Source of the DNA: Bacteroidota bacterium
Lineage (GTDB): Bacteria > Bacteroidota > Bacteroidia > Bacteroidales > WCHB1-69
Length of the DNA stretch: 58,547 bases
Direction of reading: 5' to 3'
Assembly: GCA_009786185.1 (NCBI GenBank)
Contig: WQTS01000135.1
Coordinates: 1 to 58,547 of the forward strand
Numbering within the stretch: position 1 is the stretch's first letter; each line of letters begins with the position of its first letter. Positions 1-7,472 of the stretch are shown one piece after another. The translations under genes were made by a program, and so were the position numbers. The notes beneath the pieces are model-generated. The model saw only the letters and a program-made list of their open reading frames with translations, had not been told where the DNA came from and did not search any database.

Positions 1-914
1 ATCGAAATCGTTACCGCGGCGCCTGCCATATTAATGGTTGCCCCCAAAGGAATGGCAACAGAATAGGTGTCTTTATTGAGATTGAGTTTTTCGCACAATG
101 CCATATTGACGGGAATATTAGCGGCCGAACTTCGGGTGAAAAATGCCGTAATTCCACTTTCTTTCAACGCCTTTAACACCAATGGATACGGATTTTTTCG
201 CATCACCAAAAAAGATATCAATGGATTCATAACGAGTGAAACAACAAGCATCGTTGATACCAGTATTATAATCAATCGCCCGTAACCAAGCAACACTTCC
301 AAACCGCTTTCCATAATGGACGAATAAACCAATCCCATTATTCCAAGAGGAGCAAGGTTGATGACAAATCGCACAACATGGGTCACTGCATCCGACAAAT
401 TTGAAATGATTTCTTTGGTCGAATCGCTTGCCGTTTTTTGAAGTGCAATACCCAGTAAAACCGACCAAGTCAGGATGCCGATGTAATTTCCGTTTGCCAA
501 TGCGCTCACCGGATTATCTACCAATTTCATCAAGATATTTAACAATACTTCCGTAATTCCACTCGGCGCGGAAACTGCAGCCATATCAACTCCACTCAAT
601 TCCAATTTCGTTGGGAACATAAAACTCACAGCAACGCCCAACATTGCTGCACAAAACATACCGATAAACGACAGTCCGACAAACTCTTTCAAATTAGTTT
701 TGTTCCCTTTTTGATGACGACAAATTGCCGCCATTACAAGAATAAATACCAATATCGGTGCAATCGCCTTCAATGCACCAACAAACAGATTTCCGAATAT
801 GGCAACAAACGTAATGTGTTCTCCAAGCGTGAGCGCCAAGATAATTCCGAGTACAAGTCCGAAAAAAATTCGTTTTACCAAACTTAAGTTATTCCAGTAT
901 TTCCAGATGTTCAT
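1..914 (-). CDS. sstT: Na+/serine-threonine symporter, SstT-like (3' end cut by window)
   Basis: About 304 residues are readable from an ATG at 914 down to base 1, where the frame is still open, so the C-terminus lies outside the window. The protein is highly hydrophobic and belongs to the dicarboxylate/amino-acid:cation symporter family. The region encoded near bases 30-160 reads TRSSAANIPVN, then MALCEKLNL, then IPLGATINMAGAA; these are the substrate and sodium-binding hairpin and the TM7 motif typical of SstT. The family imports serine and threonine with Na+ across the inner membrane. The N-terminal stretch WKYWNNLSLVKRI also fits SstT. No other start lies upstream before the neighbouring gene. 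Sure of the family; the exact substrate is inferred from similarity to SstT. Confidence 0.85.
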   Translation of the reverse strand, partial: MNIWKYWNNLSLVKRIFFGLVLGIILALTLGEHITFVAIFGNLFVGALKAIAPILVFILVMAAICRHQKGNKTNLKEFVGLSFIGMFCAAMLGVAVSFMFPTKLELSGVDMAAVSAPSGITEVLLNILMKLVDNPVSALANGNYIGILTWSVLLGIALQKTASDSTKEIISNLSDAVTHVVRFVINLAPLGIMGLVYSSIMESGLEVLLGYGRLIIILVSTMLVVSLVMNPLISFLVMRKNPYPLVLKALKESGITAFFTRSSAANIPVNMALCEKLNLNKDTYSVAIPLGATINMAGAAVTIS

Positions 915-1018
915 TTTATGTTCAATTTTATTTTTTTATTACTTTTTGTTCCCCTGTAAATGCTTCTACTACCATTTTATATACACATACATTATTTAAT
1001 AGTCTTTCTTTGGATTAT

Positions 1019-2065
1019 CTATTTACCACTCATTAGAGTACGAATTTGCGTTATTTCTCTTATCAATTCTTCTTCGGTTGGAATGTACAATTTGTATTTC
1101 GTAGCAAAAGGTTGTTCGTTATCGTTCAAAACGGAAAATTTTACTTCCGCTCTATCTTTTTCTTCGCAAAGGATAATACCAATAGTTGGATTATCACCTT
1201 CCGTTCGTTTTAGTTTGTCGTACATCCTCACGTACATATCTAATTGCCCTATGTCTTGGTGAGTGAGTTTACCTATTTTCAAATCAACGAGAACAAAACA
1301 TTTCAAAATATAATTGTAGAAAACCAAATCAATATAATAATGCGAAAACTCTGTATTAATTCGCTGTTGTCGAGCTACAAATGAAAAACCTTTGCCAAGT
1401 TCCAATAAAAATTTTTGCAAATTATCAATTATTGCTTGTTCAATGTCGCTCTCTTTGTATTTTGGATTTTCTTGTAAGTTGTAAAAATCTAATAAAACAG
1501 GGTCTCTCAAAATGTAATCTTTCTGATTAACAATTAATTGCTTTTTATTTTCAATGTTGAGTTCGTTTATGGCTTCTTTATGGGTTGAAATCAATCGTTC
1601 GCAAGAATGTTTATCAACTTGTTGGTCAAGAAAACGAGTACTCCACTGGTTATCAGCGGCTTCATTCATATAAACTTCGCGTGCTTTTGGGTTTTCTACA
1701 CGAATAAGTGAGCGATAGTGTGACCAGCTCAATTGTTGACGCAGTGTGTCAATATTTTGAAATGTCAAATGAAATTGACGCATTCGCCCTAAATTTGTCT
1801 TATCAAATCCCTTTCCAAACTCGGCAGTCAATTTTTCTGATAGACTTGCAATAAGTCTATCTCCGTATTTCGACCGTTCGGCACCGCCTTGCTCTTCAAC
1901 AATTTTTTCTCCTATGCGCCAATAGGTTTCCACCATTGCAAAATTGGCTGTCTGATAAACAAGTTTACGAGAATTAAGAATTAAATTTCTCGAAAATTCA
2001 TAAAGGTTACCTGTTCCAACGAGCGCTTCGGTTTCTTTATATTCAATGTTTTGAGTTTTTGGCAT
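1019..2065 (-). CDS. YhcG-family (DUF1016) PD-(D/E)XK nuclease-like protein
   Basis: This 348-residue protein has the two-part layout of the YhcG/DUF1016 family. The N-terminal helical DUF1016 region (about residues 20-170) contains the family-like stretch QTANFAMVETYWRIG. A C-terminal PD-(D/E)XK nuclease fold (about 190-340) carries YIDLVFYN followed by VLVDLKIG, giving the acidic residue and the D-x-K pair of the active site. The family is common in Bacteroidota beside restriction-modification genes; its biological role is not settled. Two more members lie at 6445 and 14309, so three occur within 15 kb. A TTTG-N19-TACTTTTG promoter lies just upstream (2085-2115). The next gene downstream is the symporter, about 100 bases away. 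Confidence 0.85.
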   Translation of the reverse strand: MPKTQNIEYKETEALVGTGNLYEFSRNLILNSRKLVYQTANFAMVETYWRIGEKIVEEQGGAERSKYGDRLIASLSEKLTAEFGKGFDKTNLGRMRQFHLTFQNIDTLRQQLSWSHYRSLIRVENPKAREVYMNEAADNQWSTRFLDQQVDKHSCERLISTHKEAINELNIENKKQLIVNQKDYILRDPVLLDFYNLQENPKYKESDIEQAIIDNLQKFLLELGKGFSFVARQQRINTEFSHYYIDLVFYNYILKCFVLVDLKIGKLTHQDIGQLDMYVRMYDKLKRTEGDNPTIGIILCEEKDRAEVKFSVLNDNEQPFATKYKLYIPTEEELIREITQIRTLMSGK

Positions 2066-2084
2066 ATTACAAATAAATAAACTA

Positions 2085-2115
2085 CAAAAGTATTATAATT
2101 TTCAGAAAATACAAA
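2085..2115 (-). promoter_or_regulatory. Bacteroidota-type promoter for the yhcG-like gene
   Basis: On the minus strand TTTG (2115-2112), a 19-base spacer and TACTTTTG (2092-2085) match the -33 TTTG and -7 TAnnTTTG elements of the primary Bacteroidota sigma factor. The element sits about 20 bases before the start codon at 2065. Confidence 0.55.
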
Positions 2116-2162
2116 AGGAAAATATGTATATCTACTTTCCAAATAAAGCGTGTAGAATTCAG

Positions 2163-2840
2163 TTAATCAGGCATTGCTTTGCCAAAACGTTTGGGGCACA
2201 CTTTACGACATAAAAAACACCCTATTTCCAATTTTCTATCCACTATTTTGTAAAATTTGTCACATTTTTTATTGCCAAATAAGGCAGGATTATCCAATGC
2301 TCCCGATGGACATGTTTCAACGCATGTGTTACAGTTGTCGCAGATTTTGTGTTGTGCTTTTTTATCTGGCACAAGGTCTGCATCAGCAAGAACAGCGCTG
2401 AGCCAAAGAAGGTTACCGTATTGAGGGTGGGTAAGTAAATAGTTTCGATTAATAGATCCAAGACCGGCCAATTCAGCCGCATGTTTCAGCGATATATGCC
2501 CATAATGCTTACCTTCTAGAAACTTACCTCCTGAAGCGCTTATCGCTTTTGCTTTATACCCGGCCTTTTTTATTCGTTTTTCTACTTCTTTTGCTATGTT
2601 AGTCATTTCTGTTAACATAGCATTGCGATTTTCAGTGTATTCAGCCGTATTCATGGTTAAGGCTTTCTGTGGACTTGGAGCCCCCAAAACAATTACGGAG
2701 CGGCATCCTTCTAAATAATCAACAGGTTTAAAACCCTCCGGCGCTAAATCGAAGTCTTTGGAAGCGGCTATACCCACTACACTTGCTCCTGCATTTAATC
2801 CGTATTCTTTTACGGTTTCGCTGGTTATTTCGGTTTTCAT
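2163..2840 (-). CDS. Short QueG-like [4Fe-4S] cluster protein
   Basis: A 225-residue cytosolic iron-sulfur protein. The C-terminal third has two ferredoxin-type cysteine sets: CDNCNTCVETCP, and later a lone cysteine followed by CFLCRKVCP. Together these provide ligands for two [4Fe-4S] clusters. The N-terminal part (GASVVGIAASKDF ... CRSVIVLGAP) resembles the N-terminal domain of epoxyqueuosine reductase-like proteins. It is much shorter than QueG (usually over 300 residues) and lacks QueG's C-terminal repeats, so a direct queuosine role is doubtful. Small proteins of this kind are usually annotated as 4Fe-4S double-cluster proteins. The start ATG at 2840 is the first in frame. A broken toxin gene lies just upstream. 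Function unknown beyond probable electron transfer or redox catalysis. Confidence 0.75.
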   Translation of the reverse strand: MKTEITSETVKEYGLNAGASVVGIAASKDFDLAPEGFKPVDYLEGCRSVIVLGAPSPQKALTMNTAEYTENRNAMLTEMTNIAKEVEKRIKKAGYKAKAISASGGKFLEGKHYGHISLKHAAELAGLGSINRNYLLTHPQYGNLLWLSAVLADADLVPDKKAQHKICDNCNTCVETCPSGALDNPALFGNKKCDKFYKIVDRKLEIGCFLCRKVCPKRFGKAMPD

Positions 2841-2915
2841 TTTGTTCGTACTGCTTTTATCAAATCAATTCCATTCCATTGGAAACGAGTAATAATACAA
2901 ATCAATTCGGGTTAA

Positions 2916-3085
2916 TTACCGGCAAAACATTTCATATATAATATTTTGCAAATCAATAATTTCGCTGTCGGATAGCCGCCCTAAAGAGTTTGATGTATTC
3001 AAAATGGACGTGTTTTTGCTATTTCACTACCTTGTGTTGGGTCTAACGTAACCCAGTAAGTATAATATTGTTCTATCCTTCCCAT
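2916..3085 (-). pseudogene. MazF/PemK-type toxin relic with internal deletion
   Basis: Reading the minus strand from an ATG at 3085, which overlaps the end of the antitoxin gene, gives a 28-residue peptide ending at a stop at 2999. It contains YWVTLDPTQGSEIAKTRP, the characteristic N-terminal motif of MazF/PemK mRNA interferases. In a different frame, immediately downstream (about 2998-2916), the sequence encodes TSNSLGRLSDSEIIDLQ and then a short tail ending in a stop, matching a MazF C-terminus. The middle, roughly half of a normal protein of about 110 residues, is missing. The toxin is therefore a deletion relic and should be inactive. The remainder of the gap back to 2841 holds no gene I can recognise. 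Confidence 0.7.
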
Positions 3086-3342
3086 GTCCACCAATCAAGA
3101 TTTTCGTTACTTGATACGGCAGGCATAAGTAGCACATCATCACCAATTTGATGCATTTGTTTGGCAGCATTTGCCCAATTATTTCGTGGCTTAACTCTCG
3201 AAAGCGTCGTTGTTTCATTAGTTGGAAAAACAATTACTTCTACTTCACAACCATATAAATCAGGTGGAATTGAAACGAGATAGTTTTGTTCGTCCGGGAT
3301 GAATATTTGTCTGTACATGTCGTTATGTATTTTGAGTTGCAA
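3073..3342 (-). CDS. Probable MazE/PemI-type antitoxin (orphaned)
   Basis: An 89-residue protein starting at 3342. The first half has the alternating pattern of short Bacteroidota antitoxins (IFIPDEQNYLVSIPPDLYG, then VEVIVFP). The C-terminal tail ends in an acidic, tryptophan-rich peptide (ENLDWWTWEG), a form often seen in antitoxins whose tail binds the partner toxin. It is called an antitoxin mainly because its 3' end overlaps, by 13 bases, a recognisable but deleted MazF/PemK reading frame. Such overlap is the usual gene order of these modules. With the toxin destroyed, the antitoxin appears to be a surviving half. No DNA-binding motif is obvious. Confidence 0.6.
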   Translation of the reverse strand: MQLKIHNDMYRQIFIPDEQNYLVSIPPDLYGCEVEVIVFPTNETTTLSRVKPRNNWANAAKQMHQIGDDVLLMPAVSSNENLDWWTWEG

Positions 3343-3366
3343 AAATAATATTTTATTTCATTTGCC

Positions 3367-3747
3367 TTATTTTTTAATGATAATTGCCGGTATCAAGTAA
3401 ATCAACACACATAAAAACAAAATTACTCCAAGTATTATTGACCCTCCGGGAAACGCAAACTCTCCAACTAATCTTGCAAGCCAGAATAATGAGAAGGCAA
3501 TCAGCAAAGCCCTGCCTAATGCGGAATTTAAAATCTCTTTGCGATAAAAAAGCATAATAAATCCAAGCGCCAACATAAAAACTACGATTCCGATATTTAA
3601 CATTTGCATCACATTACTGTTGATTTCAGTTAACTTTATCAGTTCATTCCCCCAATTAAGTCCATGCCAAAAAGTTAAGTGAAATAATCCAAAAAATAGA
3701 AAGTTAATGCCTCCAATAATCACTAAAACGTTTTTAATTTTTTTCAT
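3367..3747 (-). CDS. Small membrane protein, about four TM helices, unknown function
   Basis: 126 residues with four hydrophobic stretches: about 6-26, 48-66, 79-97 and 103-123. Charged residues cluster at the N-terminus (MKKIKN) and the C-terminus (IIIKK). It looks like an integral inner-membrane protein. No catalytic motif is visible and I do not recognise the family with confidence. The 5' leader contains a 20-base sequence nearly identical to that in front of the lipoprotein gene at 4256, suggesting that the two genes arose from or share a duplicated leader. It is one of three small minus-strand genes in a row that separate the broken toxin-antitoxin module from the type I restriction operon. 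Confidence 0.6.
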   Translation of the reverse strand: MKKIKNVLVIIGGINFLFFGLFHLTFWHGLNWGNELIKLTEINSNVMQMLNIGIVVFMLALGFIMLFYRKEILNSALGRALLIAFSLFWLARLVGEFAFPGGSIILGVILFLCVLIYLIPAIIIKK

Positions 3748-3756
3748 TACAATTAA

Positions 3757-3776
3757 TTTTATGTCCTTTTAGACGG
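3757..3776 (-). repeat. Leader repeat copy 1
   Basis: This 20-base sequence differs at one position from 4262-4281. On the minus strand it contains GTCTAAAAGGAC, an imperfect short inverted repeat including AAAGGA, ten bases before the start codon at 3747. It could be a shared ribosome-binding or regulatory leader. Confidence 0.5.
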
Positions 3777-3857
3777 CTTTTTTTATTTAACGTTTAGTTT
3801 CTACTTCATTGCCCCCTATATGTCGCTCGCTGCACGCCGGCATTTGCTCAACGAACT

Positions 3858-4256
3858 TTAATCATTGATAATATGAACAAAATGACCAATGTCGCTGCCA
3901 TGGTTAAGCGGGTTTCCTTCCACTTTAGCCGTCCATGCTACTTTCTGCCCTCCTGCTAAACCTTCTATCACCTTATTCTCAGTCGCATTGCCGGAAGTAA
4001 TGGTGAGAACGAATTGGTCGTTGGGAGCGGGCAAGTTGGTTGTAAACGTACAGGCATTGGGCAAACTGTTCTTCAGACGCGAGTACTTAAATGTAACAAC
4101 GCCTTCCGTATTTGCTGTTACCGTTCCGGACACCTTTTTTTCTACGGGTTGTTTGTTACATGCAACCAGCGAAAACCCCATTAGCATTACAAGAGCAATT
4201 TTGCACAAAAACGTTTTGCTCGAAATCTGTTTTTTAATTCTTTTTGTCATATTCAT
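3858..4256 (-). CDS. Small lipoprotein of unknown function
   Basis: 132 residues. The N-terminus has a basic region and a hydrophobic segment ending in FSLVAC (about residues 28-33), a good lipobox, so the mature protein should start at Cys33 and be lipid-anchored. The mature part (about 100 residues) has an alternating pattern suggesting a beta-sandwich, with EKKVSGTVTANTEGVVTFKY near the start and VAWTAKVEG near the end. No enzyme motif is visible. Its leader (4262-4281) repeats that of the membrane protein gene at 3747. The protein probably faces the periplasm or outer membrane. Another in-frame ATG two codons downstream (MTKRI) is an equally plausible start. Confidence 0.65.
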   Translation of the reverse strand: MNMTKRIKKQISSKTFLCKIALVMLMGFSLVACNKQPVEKKVSGTVTANTEGVVTFKYSRLKNSLPNACTFTTNLPAPNDQFVLTITSGNATENKVIEGLAGGQKVAWTAKVEGNPLNHGSDIGHFVHIIND

Positions 4257-4261
4257 TAAAT

Positions 4262-4281
4262 TTTTATGTCCTTTTGGACGG
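4262..4281 (-). repeat. Leader repeat copy 2
   Basis: 19 of 20 bases match 3757-3776. The minus strand reads GTCCAAAAGGAC, a perfect GTCC/GGAC inverted repeat around AAAA, six bases before the lipoprotein start codon. AAAGGA may serve as a Shine-Dalgarno sequence. Confidence 0.5.
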
Positions 4282-4291
4282 TTATAATTTA

Positions 4292-4633
4292 TTAATTTAA
4301 CCTTTTGAAATATGTACCGTAGATAATTCCTGATACTTTATCTTTATGAATCTTCGATAAAAAATCAAGATCATATTTTTGTAAATTCATAATATAAAGT
4401 AATTCATCAGGAAAAGTTTCATTATTTGGTTTGGTCATGCGCCATTCATAACCTTCATCTTTACTACTGGTTGTTTTTAGAAAAATTATAGTCATATCCT
4501 CAATAATAATAGTTGCTATATTTGAGAATCTACAATAATCTAAAAAATTGTACCAATCAACATGTAAATTACGATCCCAATTAAATATTCTTAATTGGTT
4601 AATAAATTTCGGATGCGCTTGAATTTTAATCAT
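4292..4633 (-). CDS. Hypothetical protein (113 aa)
   Basis: A 113-residue soluble protein of mixed character that I do not recognise. It has aromatic and acidic patches (RIFNWDRNLHVDWYNFLDYC; IIIEDMTIIFLKTT) and a C-terminal motif IIYGTYFKRLN. There is no signal peptide or membrane helix. It is divergent from hsdM across a 190-base intergenic region that carries the hsdM promoter. Low GC content and its position at the edge of a defence island suggest accessory DNA, but no function can be assigned. Confidence 0.5.
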   Translation of the reverse strand: MIKIQAHPKFINQLRIFNWDRNLHVDWYNFLDYCRFSNIATIIIEDMTIIFLKTTSSKDEGYEWRMTKPNNETFPDELLYIMNLQKYDLDFLSKIHKDKVSGIIYGTYFKRLN

Positions 4634-4756
4634 ATAAATAAAGCAAGATGTTCTTCAACTCATAAATGCAAAACTATTATTTTTTTGCAATTTTGATTAC
4701 AGGGTAAAGTCTTGAAAAATAGTTGCATTTTTGCAATCTGAATTTGTAACATATGA

Positions 4757-4788
4757 TTTGAGAGTTGCCTAAAAAAAATCTATCTTTG
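4757..4788 (+). promoter_or_regulatory. hsdM promoter (Bacteroidota -33/-7 type)
   Basis: TTTG (4757-4760), a 20-base spacer and TATCTTTG (4781-4788) match the Bacteroidota promoter consensus. Transcription would begin near 4795, before the ATG at 4825. This rules out the upstream in-frame TTG at 4765, which lies inside the promoter. Confidence 0.7.
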
Positions 4789-4824
4789 CCAAAATTTCTT
4801 AAAACCCAACAATTCAAGAAAATA

Positions 4825-6414
4825 ATGGCAAAAAAAGTACAAAAAGAGCTCGCTCTTGAGCAAATTCTATGGAATTGTCGTGATATTTTGCGCGGAAAGG
4901 TAGAAAAAGCCGACAACAGAAATGCCGTATTGTCGCTCACATTTCTCAAATTTGCTGGCGAGAAGTTTGAAGAGCGGCGCGTTGCCTTTCTAGAAGAACT
5001 TAAAAGCAAAGGTCTTCCGCAAAATGCTATTGAAAATCTACTCGAAAACCCAGCCGGCTATGGCAGTGTAAATGTGTTTTACTTGCAACCGCACTGTCGT
5101 TGGACATACATAGTAGAACACGCCGCCGACACTTCCATTGCCAACATTTTGGATACCGCAATGGCGGATATAGAACAGCAAAATTCTGTTTTGGAAGGTG
5201 CGTTGCCGCAACGTTTTTTTACTTCCAGAAGCAACGTGGACACTAAATTGCTCAAAGCATTGATTGACGAGATAAACAAAATATCGCCCGAACGTTTTCA
5301 CGAAAAAGATCTCATCGGGCGCGTGTACGAGTATTTTTTACAAGAATTTTCTATTGATGAACGCAAAGATAAAGGCGAATTTTACACCCCAAAATGTATT
5401 GTAGATTTAATTGCCGAACTCATTGAGCCGTTTAAAGGCACCATTTACGACCCTTGTTGTGGTTCGGGTGGAATGTTCGTGCAGTCGTTGCGTTTTGTGG
5501 AAGCGCATGGCGGCAATACTGCCAATATTAGCGTGTATGGGCAGGAAAGCACGCCGAGCACCTTTCAACTTGCCAAAATGAACCTGGCTATTCGAGGTAT
5601 ATCGCACAATTTGGGCAGACAGCCCGCAAGCTCATTCTCTGATGACCAACACAAGGATTTGAAATTTGATTTCATTATGGCAAATCCGCCCTTCAATCTC
5701 AAAAAATGGCGGGCTGCCGATGAGCTTACTACCGACCCACGTTGGAGCGGCTACACTACACCACCTGAAAGCAACGCCAACTATGCATGGATTTTACACA
5801 TGCTTTCAAAACTGGATGTTACCTCCGGAATTGCAGGTTTTCTACTTGCCAATGGTGCGCTTGGCGCCGATGGTGTGGAGTATGAAATTCGTAAACAGTT
5901 GATTGAAAACGATAAAGTAGAGGCAATTATCGTGTTACCCCGCGAAATGTTTTATTCTACTGATATTAGCGTTACATTATGGGTTTTGAATAACAACAAA
6001 AAAAATACGGACGCTGCGGACAGCACCCAAAAACGCGATCGCACCAACGAAATCCTTTTTGTTGATTTGCGCACATGGAACACAAATATCTACGAAAAAA
6101 GTTATGTGCAGTTTACATCCGAACAAATTGCAGCCATAAAGAGAATTTATTCCGACTTTCAAGATATTAATCGTGCCGGAAAATACGAGAAGCCGGAACT
6201 CTACCGCGCGGTGAAAATTGAAGAATTACGCGAGAAAAAACACTCGCTCGTACCAAGCCAATACATTGAATTTATTGACCGCGATTTGCAAATTGATCAC
6301 CAAGCCGAAATGAGCCGTGTGCAATCCGAAATGAAAGAACTGCTGAAACGCGAAAAGCAAAGCCAAAAACAACTTGCTAAAGCATTTAAAAAATTAGGAT
6401 ACAGTATCAATTAA
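4825..6414 (+). CDS. hsdM: Type I restriction-modification system DNA methyltransferase subunit HsdM
   Basis: 529 residues from the ATG at 4825, a normal HsdM length. The N-terminal helical domain (about 1-150) begins EQILWNCRDILRG. The N6-adenine methyltransferase domain has the SAM-binding motif DPCCGSGGMF (about residues 209-218) and the catalytic NPPF motif (about 286-289). A C-terminal helical tail rich in K, E and Q (about 480-529) would contact HsdS. HsdM methylates adenine in the recognition site as part of an HsdM2-HsdS complex and also joins HsdR in the restriction complex. It opens the operon hsdM - yhcG-like - hsdS - hsdR. An in-frame TTG start 20 codons upstream falls within the promoter and is rejected. 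Confidence 0.95.
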   Translation: MAKKVQKELALEQILWNCRDILRGKVEKADNRNAVLSLTFLKFAGEKFEERRVAFLEELKSKGLPQNAIENLLENPAGYGSVNVFYLQPHCRWTYIVEHAADTSIANILDTAMADIEQQNSVLEGALPQRFFTSRSNVDTKLLKALIDEINKISPERFHEKDLIGRVYEYFLQEFSIDERKDKGEFYTPKCIVDLIAELIEPFKGTIYDPCCGSGGMFVQSLRFVEAHGGNTANISVYGQESTPSTFQLAKMNLAIRGISHNLGRQPASSFSDDQHKDLKFDFIMANPPFNLKKWRAADELTTDPRWSGYTTPPESNANYAWILHMLSKLDVTSGIAGFLLANGALGADGVEYEIRKQLIENDKVEAIIVLPREMFYSTDISVTLWVLNNNKKNTDAADSTQKRDRTNEILFVDLRTWNTNIYEKSYVQFTSEQIAAIKRIYSDFQDINRAGKYEKPELYRAVKIEELREKKHSLVPSQYIEFIDRDLQIDHQAEMSRVQSEMKELLKREKQSQKQLAKAFKKLGYSIN

Positions 6415-6444
6415 GAGTTAAGAATTAAGATAAAAATAATAAGT

Positions 6445-7470
6445 ATGGAAATCGTAACATTTGAAAAAACACAACTGAATTTCATTGCAGAAATTAAACA
6501 GAAAATTAGGCAAGCACAATACGAGGCAATGCGTGCTGTAAACATACAACTTGTAAATCTTTATTGGGAAATTGGCAAAGCCATTGCCGAAAAACAACAA
6601 GAAAGTTGGGGAAAAGCCGTTGTGCCTACTTTGTCGGAAGAATTGCAGAAAGAATTTCCCGGAACCGGAGGTTTTTCGGTGACTAATTTATGGTTAATGG
6701 CACAGTTTTATAATGAGTATCACAACGTTGAAAATCTCCAGCCATTGGTTGGAGAAATTAGTTGGACGAAACACACAATTATTCTAAACCGTTGCAAAGA
6801 CAATCTCGAAAGGCAATTTTACATTCAAGCAACACGAAAATTCGGGTGGACAAAAAATGTGCTGATTCATCAAATAGAAGGGAAAAGCTACGAAAAACAC
6901 TTGCTCAATCAAACTAATTTTGAACAAACCTTACCGGAAAAAATTAAAAACCAAGCCATTTTAGCCATAAAAGACGAATACTCTTTCGATTTTCTTAATC
7001 TTGGCAACGAACATTCTGAGAGCCAACTTGAAGCAGGATTGGTTAATAATATTAGAGCCTTTTTGCTTGAAATGAATTTTCAATTTGCCTTTATGGGCAA
7101 TCAGTTTAAAGTAGAAGTAGATGATAAAGAATATTTTATAGATTTGTTGCTTTACCACCGACAACTACAATGCTTGGTAGCCATTGAACTGAAAATAGGA
7201 GAATTTATGCCCGAATATAAAGGGAAAATGGAATTTTACCTCTCTGTTTTGAATGATAAAGTAAAACTGCCAAACGAAAACGATGCCATAGGTATAGTTA
7301 TCTGCAAAGAGAAAAACCGAACCGTAGTAGAATATTCGCTAAAAACGAGCAAAATGCCAATTGGCGTAACAACCTATACAACAACAGCTAAATTGCCCAA
7401 AAACTATCAAAAATTTCTGCCCGATGGAAATATTATCAGTAAAAAGTTGGAAGATTATTTTAAGAATTGA
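6445..7470 (+). CDS. YhcG-family (DUF1016) PD-(D/E)XK protein inside the type I operon
   Basis: 341 residues, with the N-terminal DUF1016 region (IRQAQYEAMRAVNIQLVNLYWEIGK split over residues 13-36) and a C-terminal nuclease-like domain. The active site reads YFIDLLLYH followed by CLVAIELKIGEF, so the acidic residue and the E-x-K pair are intact. It sits 30 bases after hsdM and ends 2 bases before the hsdS ATG, so it is certainly co-transcribed and probably translationally coupled. Insertion of this family between hsdM and hsdS is a recurrent Bacteroidota arrangement, to my knowledge. Possible roles are an additional nuclease, or a helper that acts on the modified or restricted DNA. This is inference. 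Confidence 0.85.
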   Translation: MEIVTFEKTQLNFIAEIKQKIRQAQYEAMRAVNIQLVNLYWEIGKAIAEKQQESWGKAVVPTLSEELQKEFPGTGGFSVTNLWLMAQFYNEYHNVENLQPLVGEISWTKHTIILNRCKDNLERQFYIQATRKFGWTKNVLIHQIEGKSYEKHLLNQTNFEQTLPEKIKNQAILAIKDEYSFDFLNLGNEHSESQLEAGLVNNIRAFLLEMNFQFAFMGNQFKVEVDDKEYFIDLLLYHRQLQCLVAIELKIGEFMPEYKGKMEFYLSVLNDKVKLPNENDAIGIVICKEKNRTVVEYSLKTSKMPIGVTTYTTTAKLPKNYQKFLPDGNIISKKLEDYFKN

Positions 7471-7472
7471 GA

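Noticed and set aside
3812-3857. Short GC-rich stretch between small envelope genes
   Set aside because: Checked for hairpin or RNA gene; only weak complementarity, nothing supportable.
4765-4824. An upstream TTG start for hsdM
   Set aside because: It lies inside the promoter (TATCTTTG at 4781-4788), so the transcript would begin after it.
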